Positions 45,868-54,630 of a stretch of DNA of 64,000 bases are shown in pieces. The position numbers and the translations under genes were made by a program. Numbering within the stretch: the stretch's first letter is position 1; every line of letters starts with the position of its first letter. The notes beneath the pieces are model-generated. The model was given only the letters and a program-made list of their open reading frames with translations, was not told the origin of the DNA and searched no databases. The stretch is taken from positions 186,001 to 250,000 of the forward strand of contig NZ_RBLG01000001.1 of assembly GCF_003634585.1 (NCBI RefSeq). Reading direction: 5' to 3'. This DNA comes from Gillisia mitskevichiae. GTDB lineage: Bacteria; Bacteroidota; Bacteroidia; Flavobacteriales; Flavobacteriaceae.

Positions 45868-48678
45868 TCAAAATCTTATGAATACATTCCCATAATAGGA
45901 AGCACCTGTACCATACCAATATTTGGAGCCAAAGACAGGCTGTTCTCGATCTCTATCTGCTTTCAAGGTTCTAAAATTTGCATTTCGAGATTGTTCGAAG
46001 CCTCCGGTTTTATACAATTCATCCAAAATATTATTGATGCTCATAAAAAATCCGATATAATAATCCTTTATTCTCCACGACTTTCCACCAACAGCATTTA
46101 ATAAAAAATAATCTTTAAACTGTTCCTGTTTTAAGAGTTCTCGTGCCATATTCTCATCATAATCCAACAGCGGTAAGCCATCAGAATCTGTAGCGAAATT
46201 GTTGGTTCTATTAAGAGGACTAACATCTGAAAATGCGTGAGAAAAATAATTAAGCGTAGTGCCAAACCACCAATAATTTGGATCGCGATATTCAAAACCA
46301 ATTTGAGCAGCACGTTGTGGACCACCCGCAATTCTGTAATTTTTTAATGCTGATTCTCCATAATTTTGAGCTTCTATAAAATCGTCTGAAGTAAGTTTTA
46401 AATTAGGATTATTGTTATATATAAATTGTCCAATCGCCATGGCAGTCTTCAATTTTAAAGTAGATGTAACTTGAGTCTCGGCTCCCAACTCAAAGCCTAA
46501 ATGTTGCTTATCTATCCCTGTTAGTACCTCTTGCACAAATGCTGTTGTACTATTTCTTCCTAAACCAGAAAGCCCATCTGCGTAGTAGAATGATATCTCG
46601 GTAGCGTTATTGATCTGGGTATAATATCCAGTAAATCTCACTTTTAGTAAAGGGCTTCTAAAAATATAACTTACATCTCCAGAGTAAATATTTTCGCTTT
46701 TTATCCCTTCTACTACGTTGTTGTTTTGTCTGGAATTTGAAAAAGAGTTTTTAAGAGCAGGAGCTTTAGTTAAATATGCCGAATTAAATTCTATTAAATG
46801 TCTTCCAGTAACTTTCCATACAGTTCCAGCCTTTGCGCCATAATCTGTGAATTCAAGGGCTTTACTATTTCCCAAGGAATTCTCCGGAAAATTGCCGTTT
46901 TTATACAATCCTTCACGCTGGTAATTTGTCTGAGATAAATTGAGAGTAATGTAGGAATCTAACTTTTGAGATCTCATTAAGGTATTAATGAATGCTTCTG
47001 CAGAACTAGCCTTCCAATTAAAGTTATATTTAAATTTTTCTTTTAAAAAGGCAATTCTATTAGGGTTCAAAAGATCGCTTTGAGCTCTATCCCCTTCAGA
47101 AAAGAAATCTACATCCAGATAGCCCGTTCCTCCTAAAAGGTCTTTTACTTCTGAATAATTCTCACTGTTTAAATATGAAAATTTAAGCTTCGCATTTATT
47201 AATACTGAAGAGTTAATATTGGCTGTTAATATGGAATTTGCAATCCACAGCCTATCTTCCACTTTATCTTCAGCAATTACATAAATAGAATTTCCACCAT
47301 TATTTAAAGAAATACTATTTGCTGCATAAAGATCGCGCCAATTGATTTGTCCGTTATCCTGAAAATCTTTTTGCGAACGATACGCTGCTTCAAAATTTTG
47401 ATCATCAGAAAATCTTAAAAAATAGCTTGGTAATTTCTGATAATAGGAAGGATCTGGATTACTCCCACCACCAACAAAACTTTCTTGTCCATCTGTTTGA
47501 GTAACCAACCGAGTCCCACCGAAATCCAAATGGGTATTTCCTGTAGAACCGAATTGGTAAGCAATATTGTTATTGATTTTAATTTTATCTGAAAGCTTCC
47601 AAAAGTGATTCAGCATTAAAACAGGCTCTTTTACTTCTTTGATCCTGCTATTTCTTATTTCCCCGTCCTGAATTCCCCAGAAAGAATTATATTTTCTACC
47701 CTTAAGATCAAAAACCTCTTGGGTATTCGCAGAAGATTTCCCTCTAATATTCGGAGTATAAAATCCTGTAATATTTATGCTATGCTCTGAGTTTAACTTT
47801 TTTTCTGCGGAAATAAAAAAGGAGTTAGCATCGTATAAAGTCCCTTCAACATACGCCTCATTTGCAAATCTTCTAGCTAAACCTAAAGCATACCACCATC
47901 CTCCTGGTTTTTCCCCTGAGCTATAGGTTGCCATAATTCTTCCCGTATAACTCCTGTTAGCTGCAGCATAGGAGACTTTCGTGCTTCTAGGATATTGGGA
48001 AGCTCGCATAATAATATTAGTGTTTCCTGCCAGCGCACCAAATGTTGTTTCTCCAGGCACCAAGCCATTTGCAAAGATCTGATTTCTTTGAAGGTCATTT
48101 AATCCTCCCCAAGTGCTCCATTGTGGTCTTCCATCAAAAAACTTATTCATTTCTAAGCCATTTATAGAAACCGTTCCGTATTCACTACCCAGACCTCTGG
48201 GTTTGAAAAAAGTACTGCTGAAATCGAAAGCGGCGGCATTCAGGAAAACATCTCGAGATGCATGAAGTAGGCCAGCAATATTATCTGTCCCGCCTTGATA
48301 TTCATTTAATTCAGATTCAGACAAACTGATAGTAGCCAATTGAATTTGCTCCTTCATAAGATCGGGTTGCAAAGGAATTTGACCTAACTGTTTGAGCTGA
48401 CCAATAGTTAGATTTATTGGAATTCTCAATAGTACATATCCGGGTTTTGAAACTTCTATAATATAGGAAGCAGACTCTAAAGTTCCATCGGTAAAGGAAA
48501 AGCTACCATCGGTTTCTGAAATTTTAGTAAAAGCTGTGCCCTCCAATTTCAGGCGAGCCCCTGCAATAGGATCATTAGACAAGGCGTCCACTACGGAACC
48601 TGTAAGGGCGGTGTTTTGAGCAGAAATCTTGAGGATGCTAAAAAGCATCAGTAATAATAAAAGCTTTCTGCTTTTCAT
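45868..48678 (-). CDS. TonB-dependent receptor with carboxypeptidase-regulatory-like domain
   Basis: 936-residue outer-membrane receptor. Signal peptide to about 20 (ending ISAQ), then a carboxypeptidase-D regulatory-like domain (about 22-105: LTGSVVDALSNDPIAGARLKLEG). A plug region follows (about 120-220, including SSTFFKPRGLGSEYGTVSINGLEMNKF), then a 22-strand-type barrel ending in FIRF. Substrate is not encoded in the sequence in a readable way. Cotranscribed with the DUF5689 lipoprotein and divergent from a secreted phosphatase/nuclease, which suggests a nucleotide or phosphate source. Confidence 0.9.
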   Translation of the reverse strand: MKSRKLLLLLMLFSILKISAQNTALTGSVVDALSNDPIAGARLKLEGTAFTKISETDGSFSFTDGTLESASYIIEVSKPGYVLLRIPINLTIGQLKQLGQIPLQPDLMKEQIQLATISLSESELNEYQGGTDNIAGLLHASRDVFLNAAAFDFSSTFFKPRGLGSEYGTVSINGLEMNKFFDGRPQWSTWGGLNDLQRNQIFANGLVPGETTFGALAGNTNIIMRASQYPRSTKVSYAAANRSYTGRIMATYSSGEKPGGWWYALGLARRFANEAYVEGTLYDANSFFISAEKKLNSEHSINITGFYTPNIRGKSSANTQEVFDLKGRKYNSFWGIQDGEIRNSRIKEVKEPVLMLNHFWKLSDKIKINNNIAYQFGSTGNTHLDFGGTRLVTQTDGQESFVGGGSNPDPSYYQKLPSYFLRFSDDQNFEAAYRSQKDFQDNGQINWRDLYAANSISLNNGGNSIYVIAEDKVEDRLWIANSILTANINSSVLINAKLKFSYLNSENYSEVKDLLGGTGYLDVDFFSEGDRAQSDLLNPNRIAFLKEKFKYNFNWKASSAEAFINTLMRSQKLDSYITLNLSQTNYQREGLYKNGNFPENSLGNSKALEFTDYGAKAGTVWKVTGRHLIEFNSAYLTKAPALKNSFSNSRQNNNVVEGIKSENIYSGDVSYIFRSPLLKVRFTGYYTQINNATEISFYYADGLSGLGRNSTTAFVQEVLTGIDKQHLGFELGAETQVTSTLKLKTAMAIGQFIYNNNPNLKLTSDDFIEAQNYGESALKNYRIAGGPQRAAQIGFEYRDPNYWWFGTTLNYFSHAFSDVSPLNRTNNFATDSDGLPLLDYDENMARELLKQEQFKDYFLLNAVGGKSWRIKDYYIGFFMSINNILDELYKTGGFEQSRNANFRTLKADRDREQPVFGSKYWYGTGASYYGNVFIRF

Positions 48679-48774
48679 TATAAATCGCTCAATTTCAGCA
48701 ATTAAGATACTCTTTTTATTATCTCGAACTTATAAAAAATGTAAATTCGCTAATAATTTAACTTTTTAAAATTC

Positions 48775-49851
48775 ATGAGACAGACTCCCGATAATTGTAT
48801 AAATTTGAGAAAGCTAGCAATTACCATAGTTACGGTGATATTAACTACAAACTATTCCTTGGGACAAGAAAGAAAAAATTATAATATACATACTATAGCG
48901 TTTTACAATGTCGAAAACCTATTCGATACAGAAGATGATCCGCTAACATTTGATGACGACAGAACTCCTCTGGGTAAAGATGTTTGGACCCTAGAAAAAT
49001 ATCATGATAAATTAAAGAATATTGCCAGGGTCATTTCTGAAATTGGTCTAGACAATTCTAAAACCGCCCCTGCGATCATAGGATTATGTGAAATTGAAAA
49101 TCTTCAGGTTTTAGAAGACTTGGTGAGTCATCCCCTTCTAGAAGAATTTAATTATCAAATAATTCATTACGATTCTCCAGACCGTCGTGGCGTAGATGTA
49201 GCACTTCTATATCAAAGATCATTATTCACACCAGACAATTCTCAATCTAGAAGATTAATGCTTTATGAACTTGAAGATCCTACCAAAAGGGTCTTTACAA
49301 GAGATCAATTAGTTGTTTCTGGAACGTTAAATGGAGAAGCCATCAATATAATTGTAAATCATTGGCCATCCCGAAGCGGAGGTGAGGCAAAAACAAATTA
49401 CAGAAGAGAAAAGGCGGCTTATTTAAATAAACAAATTATAGATTCCATTTACCAAAAAGATCCTTTCGCTAAAATTCTTAGTATGGGCGATTTTAATGAC
49501 GACCCTACCAATAAGAGCTTTAAAAAGGTTTTAAAAACGAGCAATAATCGGGAAACCATCGTTGCTCAAGAAATGTTTAATCCTATGGAGAACCTAGCAA
49601 AGCAAGGAAAAGGTTCTTTAGCGTATAGAGATAGCTGGAATTTATTCGACCAGATACTGGTTTCTGAGTCTTTATTAGGCAGTCGTGGTGGGCTTCAATT
49701 TTATCAAGCAGGGATATTTAATTCGCATTATCTCATTACCCTTAACGGGCAATTTCGTGGATATCCTTTTAGGAGTTACGATTACAGTGGCTACACTGGT
49801 GGCTTTTCAGATCATTTTCCAGTTTATATATATTTAGTTAAACAAGAATAA
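48775..49851 (+). CDS. Secreted endonuclease/exonuclease/phosphatase family protein
   Basis: 358-residue secreted member of the DNase I-like fold. Signal-like N-terminus (LAITIVTVILTTNYSLGQ), then FYNVENLFDTEDDP, GLCEIEN (metal Glu), the NHWPSRSGG segment, GDFNDDP and SDHFPVYI with the catalytic His pair. All core residues are present, so it is probably active as a phosphodiesterase, DNase or related phosphatase. It is divergent from the TonB receptor, 96 nt apart. Confidence 0.9.
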   Translation: MRQTPDNCINLRKLAITIVTVILTTNYSLGQERKNYNIHTIAFYNVENLFDTEDDPLTFDDDRTPLGKDVWTLEKYHDKLKNIARVISEIGLDNSKTAPAIIGLCEIENLQVLEDLVSHPLLEEFNYQIIHYDSPDRRGVDVALLYQRSLFTPDNSQSRRLMLYELEDPTKRVFTRDQLVVSGTLNGEAINIIVNHWPSRSGGEAKTNYRREKAAYLNKQIIDSIYQKDPFAKILSMGDFNDDPTNKSFKKVLKTSNNRETIVAQEMFNPMENLAKQGKGSLAYRDSWNLFDQILVSESLLGSRGGLQFYQAGIFNSHYLITLNGQFRGYPFRSYDYSGYTGGFSDHFPVYIYLVKQE

Positions 49852-49948
49852 TCATAATTTTTTAACAATATTTATTAGAAATGTTAATTTTCTTAAGGTT
49901 TTTAACATACCTTGCTAAGGAATTTCCAGATAGAAGTTCCCAAATATT

Positions 49949-50419
49949 ATGACCAAAAACAATTTACTCTTAATTTTTACTTTTGTTTTTATTTCTTTTA
50001 CCAGCATTGCACAGGAAACAACTTCTGGGATCGAAGGAATGCGCAAAAATGCCATTTCCTTCAATATTTTAGGAACTACCCCGTTAATTGGAATAACTTA
50101 CGATCGTGTTGTTTCAGAAAATATAAGTTTAGAACTAGGTGTTGGTATTCCAAGTGTAGGAGCAGGTTTTAAATACTATCCTTCTGGAATAAAAGTGTCC
50201 AAAATGTTATTTCATGTAGGACTTACTGGAACTATCATTTCTGCTAAAGCATTGGATATTTGGGGTACTAGTGAGGATGATGGACTTTTAGTAGCTTACC
50301 TTCCTATAGGAGTAAGTTATTTTGGTGAAAAAGGATTTAATTTGGGAGTAGACCTAGGACCCGCAATGGCAAAAACATTTGCTCCTTGGGGAAATGTTAA
50401 AGTTGGATACCGCTTTTAA
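49949..50419 (+). CDS. Small outer-membrane beta-barrel-type protein
   Basis: 156 residues with a clear signal peptide (MTKNNLLLIFTFVFISFTSIAQ) and alternating hydrophobic strands ending in a terminal aromatic (VGYRF). This is typical of OmpA/OmpW-like eight-strand barrels in Bacteroidota. No specific family or substrate recognised. Ends 10 nt from the convergent radical-SAM gene. Confidence 0.7.
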   Translation: MTKNNLLLIFTFVFISFTSIAQETTSGIEGMRKNAISFNILGTTPLIGITYDRVVSENISLELGVGIPSVGAGFKYYPSGIKVSKMLFHVGLTGTIISAKALDIWGTSEDDGLLVAYLPIGVSYFGEKGFNLGVDLGPAMAKTFAPWGNVKVGYRF

Positions 50420-50429
50420 TATATTTCAA

Positions 50430-51512
50430 TTAAAAAAGCTGCATTTGGCCATTTTTATATTGCTGATGCAGCTCACAATTTAGTTTTGGAGTAGATCTTC
50501 CAGATAAATACATCTTTCTGGCAATTTTAAATTGCTGAGAAACCTGTTCTGCTATGTTTCCAGAACCTTTCATTCTTCTGCCGAACTCACTATCGTTTAA
50601 ATTTCCACCGTGACATTCGGCTATTTGATGCAGCACTTTTTCTGCTCTATCTGGCATTGCTTTCTGTATCCAGTCAGAAAATATGCCTCCAATGGCACCA
50701 TTTAATCTCACCATGGTATAACCCACGCCCAAAGCGCCTTTTTCAGAAATAGCTTTTACCAAAGGAAGAATTTCATGACTATTTATTCCGGGTATAATCG
50801 GAGCCATCATCACACTAACCGGAACCCCAGCTTCGCTTAATTTCTTCAGAGTTTCTAGTCGCTTTTTAATAGTTGCAGTTCTAGGTTCTAGTAATCGTCT
50901 TGTGTCTTCATTTAGGGAAGTGATAGAAAGATGAACCTGCACCAAATTATCTTTCGCTAATTCCCTCAAGATATCAAGATCTCGAAGCAACAAGGAATTT
51001 TTAGTGATAATGCCTACAGGATGTTTATATTTAAAAAAGGTTTTTAAAAGCTGCCTTGTAATCTCAAGCTTCTTTTCTACCGGCTGATAACAGTCTGTAT
51101 TTCCGGAAAGCACAATTGGTACAGCTTTCCATCTGGAACTCTGTAACTTTTTTTCTAACAAGGCTACCGAATTCCTTTTAACCAGAATTTTCTGTTCAAA
51201 ATCGATCCCTGCACTGTATCCCCAATATTCATGGGAATTACGCGCGTAACAATATATGCAACCATGTTCACAACCTTGATAAGGATTCAGAGAATATTCC
51301 ATTCCAATATCTGGGCTAATCACTTTATTAATAATAGTCTTAGGAAAAGTGTCTATAATGCTGGTCTTAGAATTGGCAACCTCATCTCCTTCCATTTCGC
51401 AGTAGTTTAGGAAGTCATCTCTAAATTCATGACTAAGCGCACTAAACTTATTGGCTACATTAATCTGGGCGCCTCTGCCCTTAGTGAAAATCTCTTCTTT
51501 TTCCATAAACAA
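50430..51512 (-). CDS. Radical SAM protein, PA0069/SplB-like family
   Basis: 360-residue radical S-adenosylmethionine enzyme with the [4Fe-4S] cysteines in CEHGCIYC (Cys81, Cys85, Cys88). The surrounding GNTDCYQPVEKKLEITRQ and HLSITSLNEDTRRLLEPR segments place it in the PA0069 family, distantly related to spore photoproduct lyase. The reaction is unknown. Start at 51512 or at the third codon Met. Promoter not evident. Confidence 0.9.
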   Translation of the reverse strand: MFMEKEEIFTKGRGAQINVANKFSALSHEFRDDFLNYCEMEGDEVANSKTSIIDTFPKTIINKVISPDIGMEYSLNPYQGCEHGCIYCYARNSHEYWGYSAGIDFEQKILVKRNSVALLEKKLQSSRWKAVPIVLSGNTDCYQPVEKKLEITRQLLKTFFKYKHPVGIITKNSLLLRDLDILRELAKDNLVQVHLSITSLNEDTRRLLEPRTATIKKRLETLKKLSEAGVPVSVMMAPIIPGINSHEILPLVKAISEKGALGVGYTMVRLNGAIGGIFSDWIQKAMPDRAEKVLHQIAECHGGNLNDSEFGRRMKGSGNIAEQVSQQFKIARKMYLSGRSTPKLNCELHQQYKNGQMQLF

Positions 51513-51594
51513 AAATATGGAATAATTCCTATTTAAAGGAAATATTCCATATTTTTATAATGATTTCAATTAAAATTGAAAAAAGTACTAATAA

Positions 51595-52377
51595 CTATTC
51601 TCCTGGGAAATTTGCTTTTCGTTTGTTTAAAAATGCGGAGGTACCTTCTTTAAAATCTTCAGTCCCAAAGCACCATCCAAATTCATTTATTTCTGTTTCA
51701 AAACCATTTACACCAGTTTCAAAATTTGCGTTTACCGCTTTTATAGCAGAGCTTATTGCAACTAAGGAATTCCGCATGATCTTTCCAGCTAGGTTTTCAG
51801 CAAAGTCCAGTAGCTCTTCCTGAGAAACTACATGGTTCACCAAATTATACTGTAGAGCTTGGTTAGCGTCTATCATTCCAGCGGTCATGATCATTTCCAT
51901 AGCTCTTCCTTTCCCAACTAATTGTGGCAGTCTTTGAGTTCCACCATAACCTGGAATAACTCCTAAGGAAACTTCAGGAAGTCCCATTTTTGCATTATCG
52001 CTAGCAACTCTAAAATGTGCTGCCATAGCAAGTTCAAGTCCGCCGCCAAGTGCAAATCCGTTTACAGCGGCAATTACTGGCTTAGGGAAATTGGCCACAA
52101 AGTCGAATAAATTTGCCTGACCTTTAGCAGAAAGTGCTTTTCCTTCTTCTGGAGAGAAATCTGAAAACTCACTAATATCTGCACCCGCAACGAATGCTTT
52201 TTCACCACTACCCGTTAAAATGACCACTTTTACATCTTGATTTACTTTTGCCTCTGTAAAAGCTACATGCAATTCCTCTATAGTAGCTTTGTTCAAAGCA
52301 TTTAATTTAGACGGTCTGTCTATTGTAATTTGAAGGATACCTTCATTATTTTCAACTAAAATATTTTCAAAATTCAT
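51595..52377 (-). CDS. Enoyl-CoA hydratase/isomerase family protein
   Basis: 260-residue crotonase-fold enzyme. The oxyanion loop is in AFVAGADISEF, the first catalytic Glu in GFALGGGLELAM and the second in LPEVSLGVIPGYGGTQRL; both are present, so hydratase activity is likely. Fits the short-chain enoyl-CoA hydratase of beta-oxidation or amino acid breakdown. No other fatty-acid gene is adjacent, so the pathway is not fixed. Confidence 0.92.
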   Translation of the reverse strand: MNFENILVENNEGILQITIDRPSKLNALNKATIEELHVAFTEAKVNQDVKVVILTGSGEKAFVAGADISEFSDFSPEEGKALSAKGQANLFDFVANFPKPVIAAVNGFALGGGLELAMAAHFRVASDNAKMGLPEVSLGVIPGYGGTQRLPQLVGKGRAMEMIMTAGMIDANQALQYNLVNHVVSQEELLDFAENLAGKIMRNSLVAISSAIKAVNANFETGVNGFETEINEFGWCFGTEDFKEGTSAFLNKRKANFPGE

Positions 52378-52565
52378 AATATATGTATTTTTAGATTTTT
52401 ATTATTTCTTACTTACAGCCTAAATTTTAAATTTCACATCTCGAGCTGTTAATATAATTTTAGGCCCGGAAACAAGTTCAGGGGGACTGTATTATTTTCT
52501 AGAATGGTGATCATGCTTAACTCGTTTCAGCATCACATTAAATACACTAATATTTATGCCGTTTT

Positions 52566-54029
52566 TCATGTCTTTTGCTTCGGAAACTTTACGGTAAAGA
52601 TAGTCCCTTTATCCTTTTCAGAAATAAAGGTGATCTCACCATCATAGGTTTCTACTATATTTTTTACCATCGCCAATCCAAGACCCATGCCGCTAGATTT
52701 TGTGGTAAATTTAGGTTCAAAGACCTTTTCTTTATCCTCTTTTGAAATCCCAATTCCATTATCCGAAACGCGAATAATAACCATAGTTTCATCTTCAGAA
52801 ACCTCGACCAATATCTTAGGGTTCTCTACTTCCTGTAAGGCTTGTGTAGCATTCTTTACCAAATTAGTAACCACTCTAATAAGCTGAGTTCTATCAAATT
52901 TTGCTAAAATTTCTTCTTTTTCTGAATGAAAAACCATGTAATTTTCATTGAAAATATCCAACGCCAACTTAACGATCTTTGGCACATTCAAGATCTCATT
53001 TTGTTGTGCCGGCATCTTAGCAAAATTTGAAAAAGCAGATGCTATCGCACTCATCGTATCTATTTGATGAATAAGGGTATTGGTGTATTCATCTACTTTT
53101 TGATGCACCGTTGGATCCTCAGGATCAAATTTTCTTTGAAAACTTTGTACTGTTAAACGCATCGGGGTCAACGGATTCTTTATTTCATGTGCCACTTGTT
53201 TTGCCATTTCCCGCCAAGCTTGTTCTCGCTCTCCTGTAGCGAGCTTAACTGCGCTTTCTTCCAACTCGTCTATCATGCTATTATATGCAGATACCAGCGC
53301 GTAGATCTCTTCTGAAGCGTTATCTATTTGGATCTTTTGAAGGCGTTTATCTAAACGAGTTTCAATGATCTTTTGAGAAACGATCTTAAGAGATTTGGTG
53401 ATGTATTTAGAAAGAAAATACGAAATTAATATCGCTATTAAAAACATAAATAGATAGACCTCACCTAATTTTACCAAAAAATTATTAAGATCTTTCTGAA
53501 GCAGATCATCATCCTGTAAATATGGCAAGTAGAGGATCGCGAGCGGCTTAAATTTAACGTCGGTTATATAAGTATAAGAAGATTGAAATTTCTGGTCATT
53601 TACCTGAGATCTCTTTAAATATCGTTTTTTTTGGGAATTTTCTAGTTCTTTTACAATATGCTTTGGGATCTGAACATTGGTAGTGTCCCTAAAGAATGAT
53701 TCGTTAGATTTTATAAGCAGTTTCCCATTAAGATCGTACACATTAAGCTGCATATCGTGCACTTGGGAGATCTCATAAATTTTATCGTTTTCCTGAAGGA
53801 TCGCAGGCATATTCTCTGTATTCACCAAGTACGTTGTTCCTTCTAAAACAAACTTTATATTCTCTCTAATTGCTTGCTCCTTTCGTTCCAGACGTTCGCG
53901 GTGATAATCTTCAGATTCCTGTTTATATTGAAAAACTGTAACGCCAGCGATAAGTATAGAAGCTACGAGAACCAGCAACATCATGGAAATGAAGATTCGG
54001 TTTCTTAAAGATAGTTTTAAAAGCCTCAT
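52566..54029 (-). CDS. Sensor histidine kinase (HAMP-containing)
   Basis: 487 residues: TM1 (about 12-33), a periplasmic sensor loop (about 34-190), TM2 (about 191-209), HAMP (about 210-260), HisKA with phospho-acceptor His281 (QVAHEIKNPLTPM), and HATPase_c with N-box NLVKNATQAL, DNGIGI and GMGLGLAM. The architecture resembles NtrY-type kinases. No response regulator is adjacent, so its partner is elsewhere. It is the last gene of the run from hemH, 47 nt after hemJ; the ligand is unknown. Confidence 0.9.
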   Translation of the reverse strand: MRLLKLSLRNRIFISMMLLVLVASILIAGVTVFQYKQESEDYHRERLERKEQAIRENIKFVLEGTTYLVNTENMPAILQENDKIYEISQVHDMQLNVYDLNGKLLIKSNESFFRDTTNVQIPKHIVKELENSQKKRYLKRSQVNDQKFQSSYTYITDVKFKPLAILYLPYLQDDDLLQKDLNNFLVKLGEVYLFMFLIAILISYFLSKYITKSLKIVSQKIIETRLDKRLQKIQIDNASEEIYALVSAYNSMIDELEESAVKLATGEREQAWREMAKQVAHEIKNPLTPMRLTVQSFQRKFDPEDPTVHQKVDEYTNTLIHQIDTMSAIASAFSNFAKMPAQQNEILNVPKIVKLALDIFNENYMVFHSEKEEILAKFDRTQLIRVVTNLVKNATQALQEVENPKILVEVSEDETMVIIRVSDNGIGISKEDKEKVFEPKFTTKSSGMGLGLAMVKNIVETYDGEITFISEKDKGTIFTVKFPKQKT

Positions 54030-54076
54030 ATAGTATTTCGAGTAATTATTCTGAAATAATCAATTATCACACCATG

Positions 54077-54625
54077 TTAGGCGTTTGGGTTTTTGGAACG
54101 TATGCGTTTATAGATTTTAATACCCAGCATCAACATGCCTGCTAACAAAAATATTCCAAGCACCCCATAGATCCAGTTAATAGCGTCCCGAACTATCACT
54201 AAAAATATTACTGAAAACAATATCAATGTAGTCCCCTCATTCCATAGACGCATTTGATTGGAAGTCCATTTTATAACATCATTTTGCATCTCTTTAAAGA
54301 TCAAATGACATTTAAAATGATATGCATATAACAATACTACAAATCCCAGTTTTACTTGCATCCAATCTTGCTCTACCCACACAGGCATTAAATAGAGCAT
54401 CCAAAAAGCAAAGATACTTGCTAATATTGCTGAAGGCCAAGTAATAATATACCAAAGCCGTTTGGTCATTAATTTTAGCTGGGTTGTCAAGATAGAACGT
54501 TCTGGTTCTTGTTTTGCTGCAGCCTCAATATGGTAAACAAAAAGTCTCGGAATGTAGAACAAGCCCGCGAACCAGGTGATTATAAATATTAAATGAAGAG
54601 ATTTAATGTAATTGTAATATTCCAT
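54077..54625 (-). CDS. hemJ: CopD/HemJ-like protein, probable protoporphyrinogen IX oxidase
   Basis: 182 residues with about four to five membrane helices. The N-terminal IKSLHLIFIITWFAGLFYIPRLFVYH segment, with conserved His and Arg, is typical of HemJ (UPF0093). HemJ oxidises protoporphyrinogen to protoporphyrin in the membrane. The nearby hemH, hemA, hemC and hemD agree with that. It starts 5 nt after the upstream Asp-box gene. I prefer HemJ to a copper-transport CopD role because of length and context. Confidence 0.85.
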   Translation of the reverse strand: MEYYNYIKSLHLIFIITWFAGLFYIPRLFVYHIEAAAKQEPERSILTTQLKLMTKRLWYIITWPSAILASIFAFWMLYLMPVWVEQDWMQVKLGFVVLLYAYHFKCHLIFKEMQNDVIKWTSNQMRLWNEGTTLILFSVIFLVIVRDAINWIYGVLGIFLLAGMLMLGIKIYKRIRSKNPNA

Positions 54626-54630
54626 TGATT

